Assembly: GCA_963697695.1 (NCBI GenBank)
Contig: OY969094.1
Location: forward strand, 806,001-870,000
DNA: 64,000 nucleotides
DNA from: VRUE01 sp963697695
Lineage (GTDB): Bacteria; Actinomycetota; Thermoleophilia; Solirubrobacterales; 70-9
Direction of reading: 5' to 3'
Shown here: piece by piece, positions 49,682 to 57,887 of the stretch
Layout: each line of letters opens with the position of its first letter
How positions within the stretch are numbered: the stretch's first letter is position 1
Notes under the pieces: model-generated
The model's input: the letters and a program-made list of their open reading frames with translations, nothing else
Databases searched by the model: none
Told to the model about the DNA's origin: nothing
Translations under genes and position numbers: made by a program

Positions 49682-50188
49682 GTGGAACGAGAGGAGCTGC
49701 GGGCGATCCAAACGCCGCTGAAGGAGCGCTACCAGGAGGAGCCCGGCGCTGCCCTGGTGACGCTAGCGGCCAGCGGCGAGCTCGGCGAGGGCGTCTCCTG
49801 CTCGGTGCAGACCGGAAGCGCACTTGCCGCGGCCGGCCTGCACCCGGCCTCCGGCGGCGACGGCTCGCTGCTCTGTTCGGGCGACATGCTGCTCGAGGCG
49901 CTGGTCGCCTGCGCCGGCGTAACGCTGCGCGCGGTCGCGACGTCGCTGGGAATCTCGGTGCAGACGGGACGGGTGCGGGCCGAGGGAGACCTCGATTTCC
50001 GCGGCACCCTCGCGGTCGACCGAGACGCGCCGGTCGGCTTCTCCGCGATCCGCCTCTTCTTCGAGCTGGAGACGGACGCCGACGAGGAGCAGCTGGAGAC
50101 TCTGCTGAAGCTGACCGAGCGTTACTGCGTCGTCTTCCAGACCCTGGCCGGCTCACCACGGCTAGTGGCGAGTCTCGAGACCGCCTAG
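49682..50188 (+). CDS. OsmC family protein
   Basis: 168-aa OsmC/Ohr-fold protein. The peroxidatic Cys region is LVACAGVTL and the second Cys is in RYCVVFQTL, as in thiol-dependent hydroperoxide-reducing members. GTG 49682 is preceded by TAACCT at 7 nt, suggesting a leaderless promoter. The next gene's GTG follows its stop immediately. Role in organic peroxide detoxification is inferred from the family. Confidence 0.85.
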   Translation: MEREELRAIQTPLKERYQEEPGAALVTLAASGELGEGVSCSVQTGSALAAAGLHPASGGDGSLLCSGDMLLEALVACAGVTLRAVATSLGISVQTGRVRAEGDLDFRGTLAVDRDAPVGFSAIRLFFELETDADEEQLETLLKLTERYCVVFQTLAGSPRLVASLETA

Positions 50189-51115
50189 GTGGCGGGCCCG
50201 CTACGACACCTGGGGGAGCTCGCCAAGGCGAGGGCGACGCGGCGCTCCAGCGAACGCGACGACAGCCAAACGCTGGGCGCGCTGGAGATGAAGGAGCTGC
50301 CCCTCCCGGCGGGCCTCGAGCTCGAATGGCTCGGCGTCTCCGGCTACCGGCTCAGCTACGAAGGCCGCACGCTCTTCGTCGACCCCTACTTCTCTCGCGT
50401 CCCCTTCAGCAGCCTGCTGCGACGCCGGCCCTCCCTGCCCGACCCTGCCGCCCTCGACCGCTTCGTCCACGCGCCCGGAAAAGTCGTCGGGGTTCTGGTC
50501 GGACACACCCACTTCGACCACGCGGTCGACGCACCTGCGATCGCCCGCCGTTTCGATTGCAGGGCCTACGGCTCAGACTCCCTGGTCGCGCTGATGGACC
50601 TGCACGGCCTCGCTGAGCGCGCGGTCGAAGTCGAGCCATACCTCACCTACGACCTCGGTCCTTTCGAGGTCAGCTTCACCCCGAGCGCCCACTCGAAGCT
50701 ACTGCTGGGCCGCGCCGTCCCCTACGACGGCGACCTCACCTGCGAGCATCTCGATTCCCTCTCCCCCGCGGCCTACCGCTGCGGCCAGGTGTGGGCGATC
50801 TCGATCAAGGTCGCCGGGCTGCACATCTACCACCAGGGCAGCGCGAACCTGATCGACCTCGCCATCCGCGAGGGCGGCGTCGACGTCTTCCTCGCCGGTG
50901 TCGCCGGCCGCAACTTCACCCGCGACTACTGGAAGCGGATCATTCCCCGCCTCGATCCGGCGATCGTCGTCCCCACCCACTACGACAACTTCTTCCGCCC
51001 GCTCGGCCAGCGGATGGAGTTCGTCTCCAACGTCAAGCTCTCCGCCCTGCCCGACGAGATCGGCGCGATCAGCGCCGACGCCGAGATCGCCGCCCTCCCC
51101 CGCGCCGACCTCTAG
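50189..51115 (+). CDS. Metallo-beta-lactamase-fold hydrolase
   Basis: 308 aa. Metal-binding motif HTHFDHAVD near residue 107, further ligands in PSAHSKLL and HIYHQGSANLID, and VVPTHYDNFF near the C-terminus. UlaG-like arrangement; function unknown. The frame opens at GTG 50189 directly after the OsmC stop. An internal ATG at 50288 is also plausible, giving MKELPLPAGLELEWLGV as the N-terminus, closer to the fold. Confidence 0.88.
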   Translation: MAGPLRHLGELAKARATRRSSERDDSQTLGALEMKELPLPAGLELEWLGVSGYRLSYEGRTLFVDPYFSRVPFSSLLRRRPSLPDPAALDRFVHAPGKVVGVLVGHTHFDHAVDAPAIARRFDCRAYGSDSLVALMDLHGLAERAVEVEPYLTYDLGPFEVSFTPSAHSKLLLGRAVPYDGDLTCEHLDSLSPAAYRCGQVWAISIKVAGLHIYHQGSANLIDLAIREGGVDVFLAGVAGRNFTRDYWKRIIPRLDPAIVVPTHYDNFFRPLGQRMEFVSNVKLSALPDEIGAISADAEIAALPRADL

Positions 51116-51651
51116 GCGAAATATTTGGCGGCGATCTGGTCGATCGTGCTCTTGGTCCTTATCGTCATCAGTCCCAGCGCAGCGCCGATCGCGTTGAGAT
51201 CGAGCTCCGATTCCGACATTCCGCCGCTGGGCAGCCAGTAGAGCTCGCGGCCCTCGATCGCAAGCTGGTCCTCATCACCGGCCAGGTCGAGTACCTGCTT
51301 GCGCTCCCTCTTCTTTGGCGGCGCAAGCAGGAACGCCACCTGGAGCTTCCCCTTCGAGGCGGCCAGGAGCGCAGAGTCGAACGGCTCGTGGGCCGCAATC
51401 GCCTGCAGCTCGGCGGCGCTGCGCAGGAAGACCGGGACCTCATAGCCGAGCGCCTTGCCGAGGCCGGTTTCGATCCTGGCGGCCAGCTTCTTCTCGCCTC
51501 TCTCGCCGGCGGCGAAGATCACGTTGCCGCTGGCGCGGAAGCAGGAAACCTCCTCCAGGCCAAGCTCCTCGAAGCAGCGTTTCAGCTCGTCGTTCTTGAT
51601 CCGGCGGCCACCGATGTTCATCCCGCGCAGGAAAGCGACGTACCGGTTCAT
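51112..51651 (-). CDS. DUF1697 family protein
   Basis: 179 aa; matches the family pattern YVAFLRGMNIGGR at the start and GNVIFAAG. DUF1697 proteins have unknown function. ATG has TAGGGT 6 nt upstream, so leaderless. Convergent with the hydrolase (stop overlap 4 bp), divergent from the peroxiredoxin-like gene. Confidence 0.85.
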   Translation of the reverse strand: MNRYVAFLRGMNIGGRRIKNDELKRCFEELGLEEVSCFRASGNVIFAAGERGEKKLAARIETGLGKALGYEVPVFLRSAAELQAIAAHEPFDSALLAASKGKLQVAFLLAPPKKRERKQVLDLAGDEDQLAIEGRELYWLPSGGMSESELDLNAIGAALGLMTIRTKSTIDQIAAKYFA

Positions 51652-51662
51652 GCACGCACCCT

Positions 51663-52268
51663 ATGAGCCCGACCGCGAGACCTCCTGCGACGATGGCTCC
51701 GATGAGCGCCGACTACTCCCAACTGCCCGCAAACCTGCCGGTCCCCGAGGACGACGGAGCAGCCGATCACCTGCCTGGCCTCGAGGTTCCCACCTTGCGG
51801 CTGCCGTCGACCAGGGGTGAGCCCATGGAGCTCGCCGACCTGGCCGAGGGTCTCCTGGTCGCCTATCTCTACCCCCGCACCGGAGTGCCCGGCCGGCCGT
51901 TGCCGGAAGGGTGGGACGACATTCCCGGCGCTCGCGGCTGCACACCGCAGAGCTGCGCCTTCCGGGACAGTCTCGCCGAGCTCTCCTCGCTCGGCGCCTC
52001 GGTGGTCGGGATCAGCGCCCAGGAACCCGCCGAGCAGCGAGAGTTCGCCGAGCGCGAGCACATCCCCTTTCCCCTGCTCAGCGACCCGGATCTGCAGCTG
52101 GCGGGCGCGCTGAGCCTGCCCACCTTCGTGGTGGAGGGCATGACCCTCTATCGCCGCCTCACTCTCGTCGCCGAGGCGGGCCGCATCGTCAAGGCGTTCT
52201 ACCCGGTCTTCCCGCCCGACCGCAACGCCGCCGAGGTGCTCGCTTGGCTGGGTGGCCAAGCGAGCTGA
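51663..52268 (+). CDS. AhpC/Bcp-like peroxiredoxin
   Basis: 201 aa. Thioredoxin fold with the peroxidatic region ARGCTPQSCAFRD: the two Cys are spaced CxxxxC, as in atypical 2-Cys Bcp-type proteins. Then VVGISAQEPAEQREFAER and PFPLLSDPDLQLA follow the family. The in-frame starts ATG 51663, 51693 and 51702 are all possible; the fold begins near MSADYSQLP (51702). Likely thiol-dependent peroxide reduction. Confidence 0.8.
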   Translation: MSPTARPPATMAPMSADYSQLPANLPVPEDDGAADHLPGLEVPTLRLPSTRGEPMELADLAEGLLVAYLYPRTGVPGRPLPEGWDDIPGARGCTPQSCAFRDSLAELSSLGASVVGISAQEPAEQREFAEREHIPFPLLSDPDLQLAGALSLPTFVVEGMTLYRRLTLVAEAGRIVKAFYPVFPPDRNAAEVLAWLGGQAS

Positions 52269-52282
52269 CGGTCGAGGATCAG

Positions 52283-52641
52283 TGGAGGCGGCCGGAATTG
52301 AACCGGCGTCCGAGGCCGTAGTGCAAAGGTTTCTACAGGCTTAGCCGGCGCTTGGTTCTCGTCTCCCGGGGTCCGCGCCGGCGGGCACTGCGGGAGACAA
52401 AGCCCTCTGAGTTGTCCCCTTGCAGACGGGGCGATCTGCCTGGGTAAGCCCGCAGTTTGAAGCCGGTGACCCTCCCCGCGGGCGGAGGAGGACCGACTCT
52501 CATCGCCTAGGTTCTAGCTAGGCAGCGAGGGCGAACTCATGGTCCGCACGTATTGGTTGGTGCCGGTGTTTAACGAGGCCTCCGGCAACCTCGACCTGCA
52601 ACCGTTCGCACGGACCGACCACGTCGAAGCCTGTCGCCCCC
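52283..52641 (-). ncRNA. ssrA: Transfer-messenger RNA (tmRNA)
   Basis: 359 nt. 5' GGGGGCG (52641) pairs with CGCCTCC before the discriminator A at the 3' end (52283). The T-arm is CCGGTTCAATTCCGG. No CCA is encoded. The tag reading frame runs from GCG at resume codon to TAG: ADHEFALAA, ending in the ALAA degron as expected. Acts with SmpB to free stalled ribosomes. The smpB gene lies 3.2 kb away in the same orientation. A TACAAT -10 box sits 18-23 bp upstream of the 5' end. Confidence 0.93.
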
Positions 52642-52658
52642 GCGCTATGTCTGGACCG

Positions 52659-52664
52659 ATTGTA
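52659..52664 (-). promoter_or_regulatory. TACAAT -10 box of ssrA
   Basis: TACAAT read on the minus strand. It would start a transcript about 11 nt upstream of the mature tmRNA 5' end, which RNase P would trim. No convincing -35. Confidence 0.55.
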
Positions 52665-52670
52665 GGGAGT

Positions 52671-52686
52671 CAGGTAGGAATACCTG
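52671..52686. promoter_or_regulatory. Palindromic operator-like site
   Basis: CAGGTA-GGAA-TACCTG, a 6-bp inverted repeat with a 4-bp centre. It ends 1 bp before the start codon of the divergent oxidoreductase and lies behind the ssrA promoter, so it could control either gene. Confidence 0.5.
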
Positions 52687-52687
52687 T

Positions 52688-54064
52688 ATGGCCGAGCGAG
52701 CATTCGACGCGATCGTGCTTGGGGCGGGGGCGCCGGGAGAGGTCTGCGCCGGGCGACTTGCTGACGGTGGGCTGACGGTGGCGATCGTCGAGCAGCACCT
52801 GGTCGGCGGCGAGTGCTCCTACTACGCCTGCATGCCTTCGAAGGCGCTTCTGCGCCCTGCCGACCTGCTCGGCGAGGCGCAGCGAGTGCCGGGCGTTGCC
52901 GAGGCGGTGACCGGCCGCCTCGATCCCCAGGCCATCCTCGCCCGCCGCGACGAAGTCGTCCATGACCTCGACGATTCCTCGCAGCTCCCCTGGCTGGAGG
53001 AGCGTGGGATCGAACTTTTCCGCGGCGAGGGCAGGCTCGACGGCGAGCGCCGGGTGGTCGTCGGCGACGAGGTCCTGATCGCGCGCCGCATCGTCGTCGT
53101 CGCGACCGGGAGCGGGGCGGCGATGCCACCGATCGAGGGGCTCGACTCGGTGCGGGCCTGGAACAACCGCGACGGAACGACTGCCAAGCAGGCGCCGGAG
53201 AGCATGGTCGTTCTCGGCGGCGGCCCGGTCGGCTCCGAGCTCGCGCAGGCCTGGTCGAGCCTTGGCACCGCCGTCACCCTGATCGAGGGGGCTGAGCGGC
53301 TGCTGCCACGAGAGGAGCCCTTCGCGGGCGAGCAGGTCGCCGATGCGCTGCGTGAGCGGCACGGCGTCGATGTGCGGACGGGGGTGCTCGCCGAGCGGAT
53401 CGCGTCGGGAGGCCCCAGCGTCACCGTCGAGCTGAACGACGGCAGCCGGGCCGAGGCGGCTGAGCTGCTCGTCGCGGTCGGGCGCAAGCCGCGCAGCGCC
53501 GAGATCGGGCTCGAGTCGGTCGGCGTCGAGCCTGGCAAAGGGGGCTTCCTGGAGACGGACGAGCGGCTGCGGGTCGGCGGGCGCGACTGGCTCTACGCGG
53601 TCGGCGACGTCAACGGCCGCGCCCTCTTCACCCACATGGGCAAGTACCAGGCCTGGGTCGCGGCCGAGAACGCGCTCGGGCGCGAGGTCGAGGTCGAGTC
53701 CGAAGGCATCGGCGCGCCCCGCGTCACCTTCACCGACCCTCAGGTCGCCGCGGTCGGCAAGACCCTGGAGCAAGCGCAGGAAGCGGGTATCGACGCCAAA
53801 GCAGTCGACGTGCCGACCGATGGCACGGCAGGCGCCAGCTTCCAGGGAAAGGAAACCGGTGGCACCTCGCGGATCGTCGTCGACGAGGCGCGCAAGACGA
53901 TCGTCGGCGCCACCTTCACCGGCTTCGAGACGGCCGACTTCCTCCATGCCGCAACGGTCGCAATCGTCGGCGAGGTCCCCCTCCCCCGCCTCCGCCACGC
54001 AGTAGCCGCCTACCCCAGCCGCAGCGAGATCTGGCTCAAGCTCCTAGAGGCCTACGGCCTTTAG
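52688..54064 (+). CDS. Dihydrolipoamide dehydrogenase-like pyridine nucleotide-disulfide oxidoreductase
   Basis: 458 aa. FAD motif VLGAGAPGEVCA, redox disulfide GECSYYACMPSKALLRP (CxxxxC), NAD-binding VVLGGGPVGSELAQ, and a dimerisation domain. The usual C-terminal base His of HPTxxE is replaced: the sequence reads AAYPSRSE, Tyr in place of His, as in some MerA-like members. So lipoamide reduction is doubtful. Lacks an adjacent 2-oxoacid dehydrogenase. Confidence 0.9.
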   Translation: MAERAFDAIVLGAGAPGEVCAGRLADGGLTVAIVEQHLVGGECSYYACMPSKALLRPADLLGEAQRVPGVAEAVTGRLDPQAILARRDEVVHDLDDSSQLPWLEERGIELFRGEGRLDGERRVVVGDEVLIARRIVVVATGSGAAMPPIEGLDSVRAWNNRDGTTAKQAPESMVVLGGGPVGSELAQAWSSLGTAVTLIEGAERLLPREEPFAGEQVADALRERHGVDVRTGVLAERIASGGPSVTVELNDGSRAEAAELLVAVGRKPRSAEIGLESVGVEPGKGGFLETDERLRVGGRDWLYAVGDVNGRALFTHMGKYQAWVAAENALGREVEVESEGIGAPRVTFTDPQVAAVGKTLEQAQEAGIDAKAVDVPTDGTAGASFQGKETGGTSRIVVDEARKTIVGATFTGFETADFLHAATVAIVGEVPLPRLRHAVAAYPSRSEIWLKLLEAYGL

Positions 54065-54071
54065 CTGACCG

Positions 54072-55787
54072 TCAGACGGTAGAGCGGCGCTTCAAATCAG
54101 CAAGCACATCCACCGGGAACCCCGGCACCTGATCCAGCTCGTCGACCGACCCGAAGCGTCCTAGCCGCTCGCGGTGTGCGAGCAGGCGGGTCGCCTGCGT
54201 GACCGAGAGGTCTTCGGCACGGAGCTGCTCGAAGGTGACCGTGTTGAGGTCGATCGCGCCCCCGGTCTGCGCCGCAGCGGGCGGCGGGGTCGGAGCCGGG
54301 GGCTCTGGCGGGAGCGGTGGCCCCGGTGGAGTGGCAGGCGGTTCGGGTGACGGCGGCTGCGGAGACGGCGGCGGGGTTGGGGGCACCGGTTCCGGGGCAG
54401 GAGGTGGCGGCACGGGTGAAGGTGGCGGTGGCTGCGGGGCGGGCGGCGGCGTCGGCTGAGGAGCCATGGTGCCGCCCTGTCCCTGTACGGACTGGACCAC
54501 GGCCTGCTCCGCTTCGATCGCGCGGCGCTCGGCTTCGCGAGCCCGCTCCTCCGCCTGCGAGACGCTTTCGCGGATCTCGCTGAGGCGGCGCTCGCGCTCC
54601 TCCTCCTCGGCCTTCAGTTTGGCCAGGCGCTCCGCCTCGGCTGCGCGCTGCTCTGCGGCCTTGGTCCGCTCTTCGATCTGGCGCAGGCGCTCCTGGGCAT
54701 CGGCCATCGCCCGCTCCTGCGCTTCGCGTTCCTGCTGCAACTGGTGTTCGGCGGTCTGCAGGTCCGAAGCGGGGCCTGGGACCGGGGGCGTCGGCGCGAG
54801 TTGCGGCGGCGAGGACACCGAAGCAGCCTGCGGCGGAGGTACCGCCTCCATGCTCTGGGTGACCTGCCCGGCCTGAGCCTGGGCGGCGCGCTGCTCGGCT
54901 TCCCGCTGCAGCCGCTCGGCCTCCTGGATACGGCGGTCTGCCTCAGCCCGGATCCGCTCCTCCTCACGCTGGATCTCCTCGACCTTGGCGCGCACCCGCT
55001 GTTCGGCTATCGCCGGGTCCTCGTAGCCGACGGGCGGGGTCGCTGCTCCCAGCGGGGGCACCGAGGCCGCGGGCGGAACAGGAGGTGGAGGCGGCATGGC
55101 CGGCACATCCGGAGGTGGCGACATGGGCTGTACGGCAGCGGGCGGCGGGGTAGGAGCCTGAGGCGGCAACGGCGGCACGGGCGGCTGCCCCACGCCGGCC
55201 GGCTGGCCGCTCTGCTCGAGCAGCTGGCGCTCGTGCGCAGCCCGCGCTTCGGCGAGCTGGCGCTCGGCTTTCGCCGCTTCCTTCTTCGCCCGGCGCCCGC
55301 CGCGGGCACCGCCCGGCTTGTGGCGCGCCGCAGCGCGTTTGGCTGCGCGCTCTTCCTTGCGCCGTTTCACCTCGGCCTGACGCCGTTTGCGGTGCTCGAC
55401 CCGAGCCGCCCGCTGCTGTTCGCGGGCCTGCTTGCGCTTGTCCTTCGCGTTGAGAGGCTGGCCGGTGGCCGGCGGGGGTGGCGCAACTGGGGGCACTCCA
55501 ACGGGCGCTCCCGGAGGCGGCGTGGCTGGAAGCTCGGCGGTCTGCGTGGTCGCGGCCGCGACAGGGGGCGGCGCCGACGGACCCGGCGGCGGCGTCGAAG
55601 CGCCCGCCTTGCCCTTTCCCTTCTCGGCCTTCTCCTTGCTGCGGCGCTGGGTAACGCTGACCACGAGCAGGAGCAGAAGGATCGCGGCCACGAGGCCGGC
55701 GACGAAGTACTGGATGTTGTCGCTGACGAAGTCCCCGGCTTCGCTCGGGAAGGAGTCGGCCAAGAGCAGGGCAAATTGGTGACCCAT
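54072..55787 (-). CDS. Membrane-anchored proline-rich coiled-coil protein with C-terminal HhH domain
   Basis: 571 aa. One helix (residues 28-46: IQYFVAGLVAAILLLLLVVS), then a basic linker, Lys/Arg-rich coiled coils (80-170; 235-420) interrupted by proline-rich stretches, and a C-terminal helix-hairpin-helix of the ComEA type (IDLNTVTFEQLRAEDLSVTQ; VDELDQVPGF). The HhH hints at DNA or protein binding. It lies just after smpB; no close family recognised. Start ATG 55787. Confidence 0.75.
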   Translation of the reverse strand: MGHQFALLLADSFPSEAGDFVSDNIQYFVAGLVAAILLLLLVVSVTQRRSKEKAEKGKGKAGASTPPPGPSAPPPVAAATTQTAELPATPPPGAPVGVPPVAPPPPATGQPLNAKDKRKQAREQQRAARVEHRKRRQAEVKRRKEERAAKRAAARHKPGGARGGRRAKKEAAKAERQLAEARAAHERQLLEQSGQPAGVGQPPVPPLPPQAPTPPPAAVQPMSPPPDVPAMPPPPPVPPAASVPPLGAATPPVGYEDPAIAEQRVRAKVEEIQREEERIRAEADRRIQEAERLQREAEQRAAQAQAGQVTQSMEAVPPPQAASVSSPPQLAPTPPVPGPASDLQTAEHQLQQEREAQERAMADAQERLRQIEERTKAAEQRAAEAERLAKLKAEEEERERRLSEIRESVSQAEERAREAERRAIEAEQAVVQSVQGQGGTMAPQPTPPPAPQPPPPSPVPPPPAPEPVPPTPPPSPQPPSPEPPATPPGPPLPPEPPAPTPPPAAAQTGGAIDLNTVTFEQLRAEDLSVTQATRLLAHRERLGRFGSVDELDQVPGFPVDVLADLKRRSTV

Positions 55788-55798
55788 AAGACTCGAAG

Positions 55799-56284
55799 CT
55801 ACCTCATCCGTCCCTTGAATTCGCGCTCGACCTCGCGGCGCACGTCGCGCTCCGCGATCTCGCGCCGCCGGTCGCGCCCCTCCTTGCCCCGGGCCAAGGC
55901 CAGCTCGACCTTGGCGCGGGCGTCCTTGAAGTAGATCCGGGTGGGAATCAGGGTCAGGCCCTTCTCCGCGGTCTTGCCGACCAGGCGCTCGATCTCGGCC
56001 CGGTGGAGCAGCAGCTTGCGCGGCCGCTCGGGCTCGTGATTCTCGCGGCTGGCCGGCTCGTAGGGGGGGATGTGCAGGTTGCGAAGCCAAACCTCGCCCT
56101 TGTCGACCACCGCGTAGGCGTCGGACATCTGCGCCTTGCCGTTGCGCAGAGACTTGACCTCGGAGCCGCGCAGGACGATCCCCGCCTCCATCCGCTCGAC
56201 CGCTTCGAACTTGTGCCGAGCACGGCGATTGGTGGCCACGTCGCCGGACACCGGCGCGCGCTGCTTCTTGCCCTTCTTAGCCAC
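55799..56284 (-). CDS. smpB: SsrA-binding protein
   Basis: 161 aa. Matches SmpB: NRRARHKFEAVERMEAGIVL, GSEVKSLRNGKAQMSDAYA, LLLHRAEIERLVGK and ARGKEGRDRRREIAERD, with the C-terminal basic tail that enters the decoding centre. Overlaps the rnr stop by 8 bp. Confidence 0.97.
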   Translation of the reverse strand: MAKKGKKQRAPVSGDVATNRRARHKFEAVERMEAGIVLRGSEVKSLRNGKAQMSDAYAVVDKGEVWLRNLHIPPYEPASRENHEPERPRKLLLHRAEIERLVGKTAEKGLTLIPTRIYFKDARAKVELALARGKEGRDRRREIAERDVRREVEREFKGRMR

Positions 56285-57887
56285 TTGCCGGCTCCAAATC
56301 GACCCGTCCCCGCGGAGTATCGATGCCCGCGACGCGGACGGATATCGGATCGCCGAGCCGGACCGCGCGCCCCGACTCGCCGCCCACCATCGCGGTCTCG
56401 GCCTCGTTCAGCTCGAAGCGCTCGTCCCCCATCGTGCGGGCCGGGAGGAAACCCTCATAGACGTCGCCCAGCTCGCCGCCGAAGCCGACGAAGACACCGG
56501 CGCGGATCGCCCCGGAGACCTCTCCCTCGAACTCCGCCTCGGCGCCACGCTCCGCCAGCTCCCGCTCGAGCAGGTAGGCCGCGCAGACGTCGTCGGCATC
56601 GCGCTCGATCTTCGCCGACTCGCGCTCCTGCTCGCTGCAGTGCCAGGCGACCTCGCGTGCTTCCGCCGCTCGCGGTGCCTGCTCGCCCTCACCCAGAGTC
56701 GCCAGCAACGCTCGGTGGACGAGAAGGTCGGGGTAACGGCGAATCGGCGAGGTGAAGTGACAGTAGGCAGGGCTGCCGAGGCCGGCGTGGCCGCTGTTTC
56801 GATCGCTGTATTGAGCCTGCATCAGGGAACGAAGCACGAGCGATGTATACGCCTCACGGCCGTGCCCGCGCCGCTTCGCCTCCTCGATCGCCAGCCTGCT
56901 CGCCCCGGCGGCGACCTCTGCCGCCTGGGCGGGCGCCAGGCCCTGGCCCAGCGGCGGCGTGGGAATGCCGAGCGCGTGCAGCTGCTCGACCAGGCGCGTG
57001 ACCCGACCTGGATCGGGCTGGGCATGGACCCGGTAGACCGCGGGCACGCGCTTGCGCTCCAGCAGCTGCGCGACCTGCTCGTTGGCGAGGATCATCAACC
57101 GCTCGATCAGCCGGTGCGACTCGGTCTGCTCGACGGCGCGAGCGCCGACGACGTTGCCCCCTGCGTCGAAGCGGAATTCGGGCTCGAGGGACTCGACGTC
57201 GAGGCTGCCGGCGCTGCGACGCTTCCCCAGCGAGGCAGCGGCCTCGCGGGCGAGTGCGAGTGGCTCGGCGACCTGCTCGGGAGCTGCGGCGCTACCGGCG
57301 AAGACGAGGTCGAGCTCGTCGTAGTCGAGCCGGACGTCGGAGCGGATGCGGCTGCGGTAGAAGCCGGCGGAAAGCGGACTCCCCCCAGGGCCCAGCTCGA
57401 TCTCTGCGGTGACCGCGAGCCGCTCCACCCCCGGCGCCAGGCTGCACGCCTCCTCGCTCAGCGCCCTGGGCAGCATCGGCTCGACCGCGCCCGGGACGTA
57501 GGTGCTGTTGGCGCGCCGGCGTGCCTCCTGATCGAGCGGCGATCCCGGCTTGACGTGGGCGGCGACGTCTGCGATGTGGATCCAGAGGCGCAAGCCCTCC
57601 CCCTCGCGCTGCGCCGAAACGGCGTCGTCGAAGTCGCGTGCCGTCGCCGGATCGACGGTGAAGGTGGGCAACTCGGTCAGGTCCTGCCGCCTGCCTGGAT
57701 TGTCTTCGGCAGCGTCAGCAGCACGGCCCGCTTCGAGCTCGAGCGCTGCGGCGAAGCCACGCCCGCCGAGCCGCTCGGCCAGCAACGCCTCGACCGCCTC
57801 CCGCGCGTTCCGCGGCCTGGCCTGCTCCCGCTCCCGGCTGCGAGAACGCTGGCGCGCCCGGTAGTAACGCCAGTCGCGCCTGCTCAC
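56277..57887 (-). CDS. rnr: RNB-domain exoribonuclease (RNase R/II-like, short)
   Basis: 536 aa. RNB catalytic Asp cluster in TVDPATARDFDDAVS, then YCHFTSPIRRYPDLLVHRAL, and a C-terminal S1 domain (AGVFVGFGGELGDVYEGFLP). It lacks the N-terminal cold-shock domains of E. coli RNase R, so it is shorter than usual. Located between ctpA and smpB; RNase R degrades tmRNA-tagged mRNA and associates with SmpB. Starts with a 4-bp overlap with ctpA. Confidence 0.9.
   Translation of the reverse strand: MSRRDWRYYRARQRSRSREREQARPRNAREAVEALLAERLGGRGFAAALELEAGRAADAAEDNPGRRQDLTELPTFTVDPATARDFDDAVSAQREGEGLRLWIHIADVAAHVKPGSPLDQEARRRANSTYVPGAVEPMLPRALSEEACSLAPGVERLAVTAEIELGPGGSPLSAGFYRSRIRSDVRLDYDELDLVFAGSAAAPEQVAEPLALAREAAASLGKRRSAGSLDVESLEPEFRFDAGGNVVGARAVEQTESHRLIERLMILANEQVAQLLERKRVPAVYRVHAQPDPGRVTRLVEQLHALGIPTPPLGQGLAPAQAAEVAAGASRLAIEEAKRRGHGREAYTSLVLRSLMQAQYSDRNSGHAGLGSPAYCHFTSPIRRYPDLLVHRALLATLGEGEQAPRAAEAREVAWHCSEQERESAKIERDADDVCAAYLLERELAERGAEAEFEGEVSGAIRAGVFVGFGGELGDVYEGFLPARTMGDERFELNEAETAMVGGESGRAVRLGDPISVRVAGIDTPRGRVDLEPASG

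Noticed and set aside
52259..52282. rho-independent terminator after ssrA
   Set aside because: No hairpin with U-tract could be found between the tmRNA 3' end and the peroxiredoxin gene's 3' end.
54199..54583. Glycine-rich plus-strand frames at 54.2-54.6 kb
   Set aside because: They are the complement of the proline-rich region of the minus-strand HhH protein.
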